From assembly GCA_002452405.1 (NCBI GenBank), contig DKFP01000004.1:248001-312000 (forward strand): a stretch of 64,000 bases of DNA, given 5' to 3'. The notes beneath the pieces were generated by a model. It did no database searches. It was not told where the DNA came from and worked only from the letters and a program-made list of their open reading frames with translations. Positions 8,710 through 16,008 of the stretch are shown piece after piece. This stretch comes from Deferribacteraceae bacterium UBA6793 (GTDB taxonomy: Bacteria > Chrysiogenota > Deferribacteres > Deferribacterales > Geovibrionaceae). A program made the translations under genes and the position numbers. Position 1 is the stretch's first letter; every line of letters begins with the position of its first letter.

Positions 8710-9597
8710 ATGCAGAACAAATTTAGAGAATATTTCGCGGACAGTTCACTGCTGTTCATATCGCTGATATGGGGCAGCACGTTCATAATCATCAAGCAGT
8801 CGGTTGAGCTTTTCGAACCTATCACCTTCGTAGGGGTACGTTTTTCCATCGCTCTGGCTATCATGCTGGTATTCTGCTATTTTCGCCGCGAACTCTTCTC
8901 CTATGCGCTTCTGAAAGACGGAATAAAGATAGGGCTGACTCTGTTTCTGGTCTTCACCTTCCAGACACTCGCGCTTAAATATGCAAAGGCAACAGAGGTG
9001 GGCTTTCTTACCGGAACATACGTCCTTTTTGTACCGATTCTTTCTGCAATATTCCTTAAAAAACATGCACATATATTCTCTTGGGTCGGCGTTGCTCTCT
9101 CCACAGCCGGTATGTTGATGATAACCCTTACAGACAGTATAAGCCTCTCCACAGGTCAGGTTTTCGCACTGATAAACTCATTTTTTATCGGTGTTCAGAT
9201 AATCATGACAGACAAATATTCCAGAAAATACGATGCGATGCTGCTTACAACTGTAGAGGTAGGCGTTGTTGCCGTGATGTCGTTGCTTTATGCAGCAGCA
9301 TTCGAAAATCCTGATTTCAGCGGACTGAAACATCCTTTCGTGATGTACTCGCTCCTTTTCAATGCCACAATAGCCACCGTTTTCTGCTTCTTCGTTCAGA
9401 TGGCGATGCAGAAACACACCACCCCCACAAAAGCTGCCATTATGTTCACCATGGAGCCTATATCATCAGCCTTTTTCAGCTTTTTCATAGGTGGGGAAGT
9501 GCTGCTTTTTAAACAATATGCAGGTGCGGCTTTAATAGTACTTGCCATTGTTGCGGCAGAGGCAGGCACTCATATCCGTCTTAAAATGCGTAAATAA
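8710..9597 (+). CDS. EamA/DMT-family membrane transporter
   Basis: Drug/metabolite transporter superfamily protein of 295 residues with about ten membrane helices and two EamA repeats. The first begins with FISLIWGSTFIIIKQSV, a typical EamA signature, and the second with GQVFALINSFFIGVQIIM. It probably exports a small metabolite; the substrate cannot be told. ATG 8710 is chosen because AAGGA lies six bases upstream; an in-frame TTG at 8704 is less likely. It follows the chemoreceptor by 48 bases without an obvious terminator. Confidence 0.85.
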   Translation: MQNKFREYFADSSLLFISLIWGSTFIIIKQSVELFEPITFVGVRFSIALAIMLVFCYFRRELFSYALLKDGIKIGLTLFLVFTFQTLALKYAKATEVGFLTGTYVLFVPILSAIFLKKHAHIFSWVGVALSTAGMLMITLTDSISLSTGQVFALINSFFIGVQIIMTDKYSRKYDAMLLTTVEVGVVAVMSLLYAAAFENPDFSGLKHPFVMYSLLFNATIATVFCFFVQMAMQKHTTPTKAAIMFTMEPISSAFFSFFIGGEVLLFKQYAGAALIVLAIVAAEAGTHIRLKMRK

Positions 9598-9636
9598 TAA
9601 CTTGATTTTTCAGTTTAATGTTTACATATTCTGCAT

Positions 9637-11208
9637 ATGTCTTGTAAACAATATGAAACAACACTAAACAATCTAAACACGTGTTCAATCAGAATAACTT
9701 TCGTAATCTTCATCATATCTGCCGTTTTAACTTCCATTTTAATCTCTTTTGCAATCACTTATAAAAATAAGAATACAATTGCAGAAATCAGAAAACATGA
9801 AACTATCATCATAAACGAGCAGGTCAGAGAGGTAAACCGTACTTTTAAGCAGGCGTCTGAAGACACAATGCATCTTGCATCGGACAAAAATCTTGCCGAA
9901 TATCTGAACACCGGCAATAATGAGAAAAAGAATTATTTTGCAGACGAACTTATCCATTTCGCATCAGTCAAAAGCAATTTTTATAAACTCCGCTATATTG
10001 ATGAAACCGGAAAGGAAAAACTACGGATAAACAGGCAGTTTGAAAAACCATATTCCGTCACCGATTACTACCTGCAAACAAAATTTGACAGATACTTCTT
10101 TAAGGAAGCAATACACAGCAGCCGTGGAACGCTTTACACGTCGCCTATAGATCTTAACGTTGAAAACGGGGTAATAGACGTGCCGCTGAAACCTACAATA
10201 CGGTTCTGTGTCAATCTTTCCGACAGCAATGGCGCGGAAAAGGGGCTTTTTGCCGTAAACTATTCACTTGACGGACTGTTCAACAGGATAATGAAGAATT
10301 CAAAAGACACGGTTGGCAGCCCTATGCTTGTAAACGGCGACGGTTACTGGCTTATGGACAGCGGCGAAAACGAATGGGGTTTCATGCTTGACGAAAGAAG
10401 AACAATGACATTCCCTGCTGAATTTCCGCAGGAATGGCAGGAGATAACGAAAACTCAGGACGGACAGATAAAGACCGATAAAGGACTGTTCACTTTCAAG
10501 ACCATTCACATCATCAACAGCTTGGACAGCTCAGTCACCACGCGAAATAACGATATCGTTATTCATATAATTCAGCGGGTAAACCCGCAGATACTGGACA
10601 GTTTTATAAAATCGAAAGCCACTGACTCCGCCCTGCTTACGGTTCTGGTGATACTTCTGGCTGCGGTTCCGGCGTGGGTATTATCCGAACAATACGCAAA
10701 AAGAAAAATGAAAAAAGACGTTAAAACCATCGGAGAAGGATTCGACATCGGAACGGAACTTCCGGGCAAAATGTCATTTTTTGAAAATCTCAGAGACACA
10801 GTTGATAACGCTTCCAAAAGTGACGCTTTATGCGGATTGATTCTCATTGAGCTTCTAAACTGGCAGAATATCATGCAGCAGCAGGGAATTGAAACCACCG
10901 ACAGAATATGGGGCAGCGTAGCGGATAATGTCCTTAACTTTGAAAATGAAAACTGTTTCGTCGGTTATTCCTGTGGTAACGCCATCGGCATCATAGTGAA
11001 AAATGTCGATAACAAACAGTCGCTCTCCGAACTCGCATCAAACATAGCCACCCTTATTTCCGCCGGACTGAAAAGAGAATACCCGGACATAGAGACAGAG
11101 GTTTCTTATGGCACATGCATCTATCCAGAAGAGGCATACAGGTTCACCGACATGTATACCTTCGCATCGTCAAACATATCCGAAAGGCAGAAAAACGCAG
11201 TGAAATGA
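9637..11208 (+). CDS. Membrane sensor with Cache-like domain and degenerate GGDEF domain
   Basis: Protein of 523 residues with TM1 at about 17-39, a periplasmic region to about 325 that resembles a Cache-type sensor (KLRYIDETGKEKLRIN, FAVNYSLDGLFNRIM), TM2 at about 329-347, and a cytoplasmic domain from about 390. The cytoplasmic part follows a GGDEF pattern (ALCGLILIELLNWQ, then YGTCIYPEE at the end), but the active-site position near residue 446 reads SCGNA instead of GGDEF. It is therefore unlikely to make cyclic di-GMP and may bind a nucleotide or act by interaction. No clear ribosome site is seen before the ATG. Confidence 0.65.
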   Translation: MSCKQYETTLNNLNTCSIRITFVIFIISAVLTSILISFAITYKNKNTIAEIRKHETIIINEQVREVNRTFKQASEDTMHLASDKNLAEYLNTGNNEKKNYFADELIHFASVKSNFYKLRYIDETGKEKLRINRQFEKPYSVTDYYLQTKFDRYFFKEAIHSSRGTLYTSPIDLNVENGVIDVPLKPTIRFCVNLSDSNGAEKGLFAVNYSLDGLFNRIMKNSKDTVGSPMLVNGDGYWLMDSGENEWGFMLDERRTMTFPAEFPQEWQEITKTQDGQIKTDKGLFTFKTIHIINSLDSSVTTRNNDIVIHIIQRVNPQILDSFIKSKATDSALLTVLVILLAAVPAWVLSEQYAKRKMKKDVKTIGEGFDIGTELPGKMSFFENLRDTVDNASKSDALCGLILIELLNWQNIMQQQGIETTDRIWGSVADNVLNFENENCFVGYSCGNAIGIIVKNVDNKQSLSELASNIATLISAGLKREYPDIETEVSYGTCIYPEEAYRFTDMYTFASSNISERQKNAVK

Positions 11209-11495
11209 CAAAATAATTCTATTTTACCCTTATTTAAAAAAGTTTTTATTATGAAAACACGTTCAGACGATAAATCATGCGTAATATTTCCGGATTAACC
11301 CGCAAACAGCCTCCAGAGTAGTTTACATATTTCATACTATAAACCAGTCACTTAGAAGATTTATTACATCATGAATAATACATCTATATTATATTTTTAC
11401 ATACAATAACGAACTATTTTAACTTTTTTGTATTTTTCCTATTTTTTTTATTGACTAACAGAACCATTCAGAATAATAACAGTCAAAATTCATAT
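11209..11495. other. AT-rich intergenic region before the speD-like operon
   Basis: About 290 bases with very low GC and long T-runs near 11421-11450. No gene, tRNA or strong hairpin was recognised. It presumably carries the promoter of the downstream operon, but no -35/-10 pair stood out. Confidence 0.4.
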
Positions 11496-11972
11496 ATGAT
11501 ACCGCAGACAAACAAAAAAGCTGTCTGCATCGGGTCAGGGAGCCTTTTCATGGCAGAGCAAACTACTATTTCCGCGGAGCCTTCCCGATGGACTGCTTTA
11601 ACGGAAAAAGCTAAACAGGAAAACGTCTGGGGAATAGCCTCCAGCTTCGACATTTACAATTGTGACCCCGAAACGATCAGGGATGCAGACGCTATCAAAA
11701 CCTTCGTTAAGGAGCTTTGTGACCTTATCGAAATGAAGCGTTTCGGTGAAACCGTTGTAGTCCATTTCGGTGAAGACGAAAAAGTCGCCGGATTTTCCAT
11801 GACCCAGCTTATTGAAACCTCCCTTATTTCGGCGCATTTTGCCAACCTGACAAACACCGTATACCTTGATGTTTTCAGTTGCAAACCATACGACCCTGCT
11901 CTGGTGGAGAATTTCGCAATGAAATTCTTCGGCGGCGACCGCTGCAATGTAAACGTGAATCTCAGGTATTAA
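11496..11972 (+). CDS. SpeD-like pyruvoyl-dependent decarboxylase (AdoMet decarboxylase family)
   Basis: Protein of 158 residues with the fold signature of bacterial class 1b S-adenosylmethionine decarboxylase: VVVHFGEDEKVAGFS, then IETSLISAHFAN and YLDVFSC. Spacing of the catalytic set matches Thermotoga SpeD: Ser101, the presumed pyruvoyl-forming Ser109 eight residues later, His114 (+5) and Cys129 (+20). The residue before the cleavage serine is Thr109-1 instead of the usual Glu. The protein should self-cleave to give a pyruvoyl enzyme; the substrate may be AdoMet or, as known for some SpeD homologues, ornithine or arginine. No speE aminopropyltransferase is nearby. The start is uncertain: TTG 11451 would add 15 residues, and neither has a clear ribosome site. 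It directly abuts the next gene. Confidence 0.75.
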   Translation: MIPQTNKKAVCIGSGSLFMAEQTTISAEPSRWTALTEKAKQENVWGIASSFDIYNCDPETIRDADAIKTFVKELCDLIEMKRFGETVVVHFGEDEKVAGFSMTQLIETSLISAHFANLTNTVYLDVFSCKPYDPALVENFAMKFFGGDRCNVNVNLRY

Positions 11973-12914
11973 ATGCTAACCTGCAAAATCCATACAGACT
12001 CTGCCGTCTGCCGCAGACTGTGGGAAACATACATCCCAAGCAAGGTTGTTTTCGACCTCTGGGAAGTTCGTAACGCGTTCCACAGTACATTTGACCGCAG
12101 GCTATGCTTCGTAACTGCGGAAACAGACGGCTGTATAAATGGGTTTCTTCCGCTGTGTATGATACCCGAAACGGGCACACTGGGTTTCTTCCCCGGAGAA
12201 TCGTGGCATGGCAAAACGTGGCTGGAGCAAAACCGCCTTTATGCTGATTCCCAGGAAACGCTGAATGCAATGATAACCTGCGCAACAGAGCACACAGGGC
12301 TGAAATATCACATCCGCTACCTTGTGCCGGATGAGCAGCTTGGCACAGATGCGGAGGACGAAACCGGATACCTGTTCACTCCCGCCCGCTACGGCTGCAA
12401 CATGGAAGGATATTACGCCTCTTTTTCCGGCAGAAACGCAAAAAAAATGAAAAAAGAATCCTCTGTATACGAAAACTCCGTTAAAGTGGTTTACGACAAA
12501 CCGGAGGATTTTGAATTGCTAATAAAGATGAACACCGACAGATTCGGCAACGATTCATATTTTTCAGACGCAAGATTTGCGGACGGATTCAGAAACCTCG
12601 CATGTTATCTGCGCGCAAATAACATGTTGCGCATCACCTCTGTTCTTGTTAACGACGAATACGCCGCCATTGACGCAGGGAGCATCTTCAACAACGTATA
12701 CACGCTGCTTGCGGGCGGAACCAGTGCGAAATTCCCCGGCATAGCAAAGTTCATAAACACGCTGCATCTTGAATATTCGTGCAAAATGAAATTCGACCAC
12801 GCAGATTTTCTCTGCGGCAATTTCTCGTGGAAATCCATGTTCCACCTTGAGCCGCGCCCGCTCTATAAAATATCCAACACGGACGAAGCGGTTTTCGAGG
12901 TATGCCATGCATAA
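11973..12914 (+). CDS. GNAT/FemAB-like acyltransferase
   Basis: Protein of 313 residues, no signal peptide. The middle and C-terminal parts (SGRNAKKMKKESSVYEN, then RITSVLVNDEYAAIDAGSIFNNVYTLLAGGTSAKFPGIAKF) match the pattern of double-GNAT acyltransferases of the BioF2/CelD/FemAB type, in which an acyl-CoA or aminoacyl-tRNA donor acylates an amine. The donor and acceptor here are unknown. The ATG immediately follows the TAA of the speD-like gene, and the C-terminus overlaps the ATP-grasp gene by eight bases, so translation is probably coupled. Family assignment is by pattern only. Confidence 0.6.
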   Translation: MLTCKIHTDSAVCRRLWETYIPSKVVFDLWEVRNAFHSTFDRRLCFVTAETDGCINGFLPLCMIPETGTLGFFPGESWHGKTWLEQNRLYADSQETLNAMITCATEHTGLKYHIRYLVPDEQLGTDAEDETGYLFTPARYGCNMEGYYASFSGRNAKKMKKESSVYENSVKVVYDKPEDFELLIKMNTDRFGNDSYFSDARFADGFRNLACYLRANNMLRITSVLVNDEYAAIDAGSIFNNVYTLLAGGTSAKFPGIAKFINTLHLEYSCKMKFDHADFLCGNFSWKSMFHLEPRPLYKISNTDEAVFEVCHA

Positions 12915-14133
12915 CAACCGTGTTCTGGTTGTCGGCTCAACGCCGGATTACAACGAGATAATTTACACCAGATATGGCTGCGAGACCCTTTTTCTGACAG
13001 ATAAAAACCAAAGCGCTGAATGGCGCGGTTTCAAACCGCCGAAAACAGACGAATGTCTCTTCGATCTCTCAGACCACGAAGGTGCAATAGAGGCGATACT
13101 CGCCCATGCAGACATGCACGGAATAACTATAAACGGAATAACCTGCTTCGACTGCGAGGCTCTGCCGCTGGCAGCAAAAGCCGCCGAACGTTTAAACCTG
13201 ACGTTTTCACCTCTTTCCGCCATAGAAAACGCCCGTTCGAAAGCCGGCTCTCACCTTCTCTGGCAGAAAAACGGCGTCCCCTGCCCAGCCACAGTCAGAT
13301 TATTCTCACCTGAAGACCTTGAAAAAACCGCTCACAAAGCCGTCTACCCCTGCGTTATAAAACCCGCCACAGGAAGTGGAAGCGAACTTGTTTTCCGTGT
13401 GGAGAACCCTGAGCAGACAGCTGAAAAATATTTATACATCATAGACAGAATAGCAACCCACCCCAATCAGCGTATGTATCCGATTTGCGGCTGCACACTG
13501 GAACAATTCATCGACGGAGATGAGTTCAGCTGCGACTGGATGATGCACGAAGGAAAAGCCGAAATAATCCGTATAGCGGAAAAAGTGCGCAGAGATGACC
13601 TTTCATTCGGAACTGCGTCCGCATATATTGTGCCGCCTTCCAAACCTGTAGATGCTGAAAAGTTGAAAGAAATACTTGTAAGAGGCGCAAAAACCCTTGG
13701 ATTTGAAAGCATGGTGGCAATGACCGATTTCATAGTGCAGAACGGTCAGATATATCTGATAGAGATGACACCGCGTTTCGGCGGCGACTGCCTGCCCGAC
13801 ACAGTTATGGCGTCCGCAGGGTTCGACATCTTCCGCGCGGCGCTTGACTACGCCGTAACAGGCGAAATATGCATCCCGACCTTCTGGCTGCCCGCGGTTT
13901 CTGTGCGTATTATCGCCGAGCGGACCGGAATACTGAAAAAAGCCTCTGTAATGCACGACCACAGAATAATTTACGTAAATATAGAACGCGAAGAGGGGCA
14001 CAGAATCATTCTGCCGCCGGAAAACTATTTTTCACGTCTGCTGGGTCACGTCGTTTTCCGACCAGACGAAGGCACGGACATTCGCGAACAGATTAACGAA
14101 ATACGGGCAAAAATTTCTGTGGAATACGCCTGA
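12907..14133 (+). CDS. ATP-grasp carboxylate-amine ligase
   Basis: Cytoplasmic ligase of 408 residues. The N-terminal Rossmann-like part starts RVLVVGSTPDYNEI. The ATP-grasp domain shows the P-loop-like VIKPATGSGS near 150-159, the hinge LEQFIDGDEFSCD near 198-210, and the Mg-binding YLIEMTPRFGGDCL near 283-296. Such enzymes activate a carboxylate as acyl phosphate and join it to an amine, as in dipeptide ligases and PylC. ATG 12907 is chosen because GAGG lies six bases upstream; frames extended further upstream fall within the previous gene. It overlaps the next gene by one base (TGATG). Confidence 0.85.
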   Translation: MHNNRVLVVGSTPDYNEIIYTRYGCETLFLTDKNQSAEWRGFKPPKTDECLFDLSDHEGAIEAILAHADMHGITINGITCFDCEALPLAAKAAERLNLTFSPLSAIENARSKAGSHLLWQKNGVPCPATVRLFSPEDLEKTAHKAVYPCVIKPATGSGSELVFRVENPEQTAEKYLYIIDRIATHPNQRMYPICGCTLEQFIDGDEFSCDWMMHEGKAEIIRIAEKVRRDDLSFGTASAYIVPPSKPVDAEKLKEILVRGAKTLGFESMVAMTDFIVQNGQIYLIEMTPRFGGDCLPDTVMASAGFDIFRAALDYAVTGEICIPTFWLPAVSVRIIAERTGILKKASVMHDHRIIYVNIEREEGHRIILPPENYFSRLLGHVVFRPDEGTDIREQINEIRAKISVEYA

Positions 14134-15458
14134 TGTACACATACGAACATGATGAAGCGGTGCGGAAACTGCTGAACAAGCGCACACCCGCCCTGCCCGC
14201 TGAACTGGTTCTCAACTGCGTCCGTAAAACCCATTCAAAAGCAGATATATTTTTGCAAACACGTGAAAAATTCGGTTCACCGCTATATTTTCTTGATATT
14301 CCGGCGCTTATTGAACGCGCAGAACGCTTTAAAAACGCTTTTAACGCTGTTTTCAACGATTTCACTCCCTATTTCGCTATGAAAAGCTGCAACCACCCCG
14401 AAATTATCAGAACGCTGGCGGAGAACGGTCTGGGCATAGACGTTTCAAGCGGAGCAGAGTTTCAAACCGCGCTTAACTGCGGCGCAAAAAAGATTGTCTT
14501 CAGCGGTCCGGCAAAGACCATCGCAGAGCTTGAGCTTGCAGTGAGCCACGCAGACAGGACAATCATTCTATGCGACAGCTTCACCGAGCTGAAAAAACTT
14601 ATGACTATCGGCAAACCGGTCAGCATCGGCGTGCGCATAACCACAGAAAACAACCCGCTGTGGCGCAAATTCGGAATACAGCCACACGAACTTGAAGAGT
14701 TTATAAACATGGCTGAAAACACCTGTGCCCGTTTCTGCGGGGTACAGTTTCATTCCAGCTGGAACCTGAAACCGGACAACCATGTTGAGCTGGTACAGAA
14801 ACTCGGAAAAAACATAAGAAACCTGCCCGAAAAACATAAAAAACAGATTGATTTCATAGATATAGGCGGCGGTTACTGGGTTGAGGAAGGGGAATGGATG
14901 CTGGCGGACACTGCGGAGGAGATGAAGCTCAATAAACAGCTTTTAAATCACCCGTGCGACCCGCTGGATCACCGCTATCTGCCGTCAACCGACATAGAAG
15001 CCTATGCTCTTGCACTTGCGGATGCTGTAAAAAAGCACATTTTCCCGCACATTACCTGCCGTATATTCGCCGAACCGGGACGTTTCATAGCCCACGGTGC
15101 AATACACATGCTCCTCACGGTTGAGGACATGAAACAGCCGGACATAGCCATAACAGACGGCGCAACGAATATGCTTGGCTGGGAGCGGTACGAAATGGAC
15201 TATTTCCCCGTGATAAACGTATCGAAGGTATCAGAAACCGAGCACCCAATGATGGTTCTCGGTTCGCTCTGCACTCCCCACGACGTATGGGGGTTCGCAT
15301 ACCACGGCAGCGGGATGTCCATAGGCGATCTGCTGGTTGTGCCGGATCAGGGAGCCTACACCTACAGCCTTCGGCAGAACTTCATCAAAACTATTCCTGA
15401 AAGTGTGGTTTTCGACGGCAAAAAAGTTAACATGGTAAATTGCACTTCTATTCTTTGA
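14133..15458 (+). CDS. Fold-type III PLP-dependent decarboxylase (LysA/NspC-like)
   Basis: Protein of 441 residues of the diaminopimelate/ornithine decarboxylase superfamily. The PLP lysine is Lys84 in YFAMKSCNHPE. The glycine loop IDIGGGYW is near 242-249, the phosphate-binding EPGR is at 314-317, the catalytic Cys380 and substrate Asp384 lie in GSLCTPHD, and GAY at 407-409. All catalytic features are present, so it should be active. The substrate may be DAP-like, carboxynorspermidine-like or an acyl/aminoacyl product of the neighbouring ligase. It closes the four-gene operon; a housekeeping lysA role is less likely given these neighbours. Confidence 0.85.
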   Translation: MYTYEHDEAVRKLLNKRTPALPAELVLNCVRKTHSKADIFLQTREKFGSPLYFLDIPALIERAERFKNAFNAVFNDFTPYFAMKSCNHPEIIRTLAENGLGIDVSSGAEFQTALNCGAKKIVFSGPAKTIAELELAVSHADRTIILCDSFTELKKLMTIGKPVSIGVRITTENNPLWRKFGIQPHELEEFINMAENTCARFCGVQFHSSWNLKPDNHVELVQKLGKNIRNLPEKHKKQIDFIDIGGGYWVEEGEWMLADTAEEMKLNKQLLNHPCDPLDHRYLPSTDIEAYALALADAVKKHIFPHITCRIFAEPGRFIAHGAIHMLLTVEDMKQPDIAITDGATNMLGWERYEMDYFPVINVSKVSETEHPMMVLGSLCTPHDVWGFAYHGSGMSIGDLLVVPDQGAYTYSLRQNFIKTIPESVVFDGKKVNMVNCTSIL

Positions 15459-15498
15459 TAACAGTGATAAAATCCCCGCATCAGTTAGCGGAGGAAAT

Positions 15499-15966
15499 AT
15501 GAAAAAGACTTTAACATGTATGGCTTTCGCAGCCTGCCTTTCAATCGTTTCCGTTGCAAAAGCGGATATCAATGTAAGCATCGACATGAACGGAATGCCT
15601 AATGTGAACATCTCCACCAACACTTCTGTCGTCCTTATGCCTGACACTCCCGACGTTTACTTCGTACCCGATTCAAACGATGACGTATTCTTCTGGAACG
15701 GCATGTGGTGGCATTCATGGCAGGGAAAATGGTTCAAATCCGAAAACAATAACAGCGGATGGCAACCATGTAACAGAGCACCTGAGTTCTCCTCCAAAGT
15801 AAACCCGCACTGGCGCCAGAACTATAAAGAAGGAAAATGGAACGGTAAGCCGTGGAGTTACAAAAAAGTACCCTACGGTCAGATGAAAAAAGAACAGAGA
15901 CATGAAAAAGGTAACCCCAAAGACAGGGGAAACGGTAAGGACAAGGGTCACAAAAAGAACTGGTAA
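15499..15966 (+). CDS. Small secreted tryptophan-rich basic protein
   Basis: Protein of 155 residues with a Sec signal peptide (KKTLTCMAFAACLSIVSVAKA, cleavage before DINVS near residue 23). The mature part has an aromatic core (FFWNGMWWHSWQGKWF, NPHWRQNYKEGKWN) and a highly basic tail rich in Lys, Gly and His (GNGKDKGHKKNW). GGAGG stands before the ATG. It lies 40 bases after the PLP decarboxylase and could be in its operon or separate. No enzymatic motif is seen. The W-rich core suggests envelope or ligand binding; function unknown. Confidence 0.75.
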   Translation: MKKTLTCMAFAACLSIVSVAKADINVSIDMNGMPNVNISTNTSVVLMPDTPDVYFVPDSNDDVFFWNGMWWHSWQGKWFKSENNNSGWQPCNRAPEFSSKVNPHWRQNYKEGKWNGKPWSYKKVPYGQMKKEQRHEKGNPKDRGNGKDKGHKKNW

Positions 15967-15973
15967 AACATAT

Positions 15974-16008
15974 AAGCCGCAGAGTTTCCGCTGCGGCTTT
16001 ATTTTTTG
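15974..16008 (+). terminator. Terminator after the small secreted protein
   Basis: Nine-pair stem AAGCCGCAG/CTGCGGCTT (15974-15982 with 15991-15999) followed by a T-rich run. It overlaps the stop codon of the converging acyltransferase gene. Confidence 0.8.

Noticed and set aside
12847..12906. Upstream start for the ATP-grasp gene
   Set aside because: The in-frame extension lies within the acyltransferase gene, while ATG 12907 has a ribosome site and matches the expected N-terminus.
14133..15458. Calling the PLP decarboxylase lysA
   Set aside because: Catalytic motifs are shared across DAP, ornithine and carboxynorspermidine decarboxylases, and the operon context does not point to lysine synthesis.
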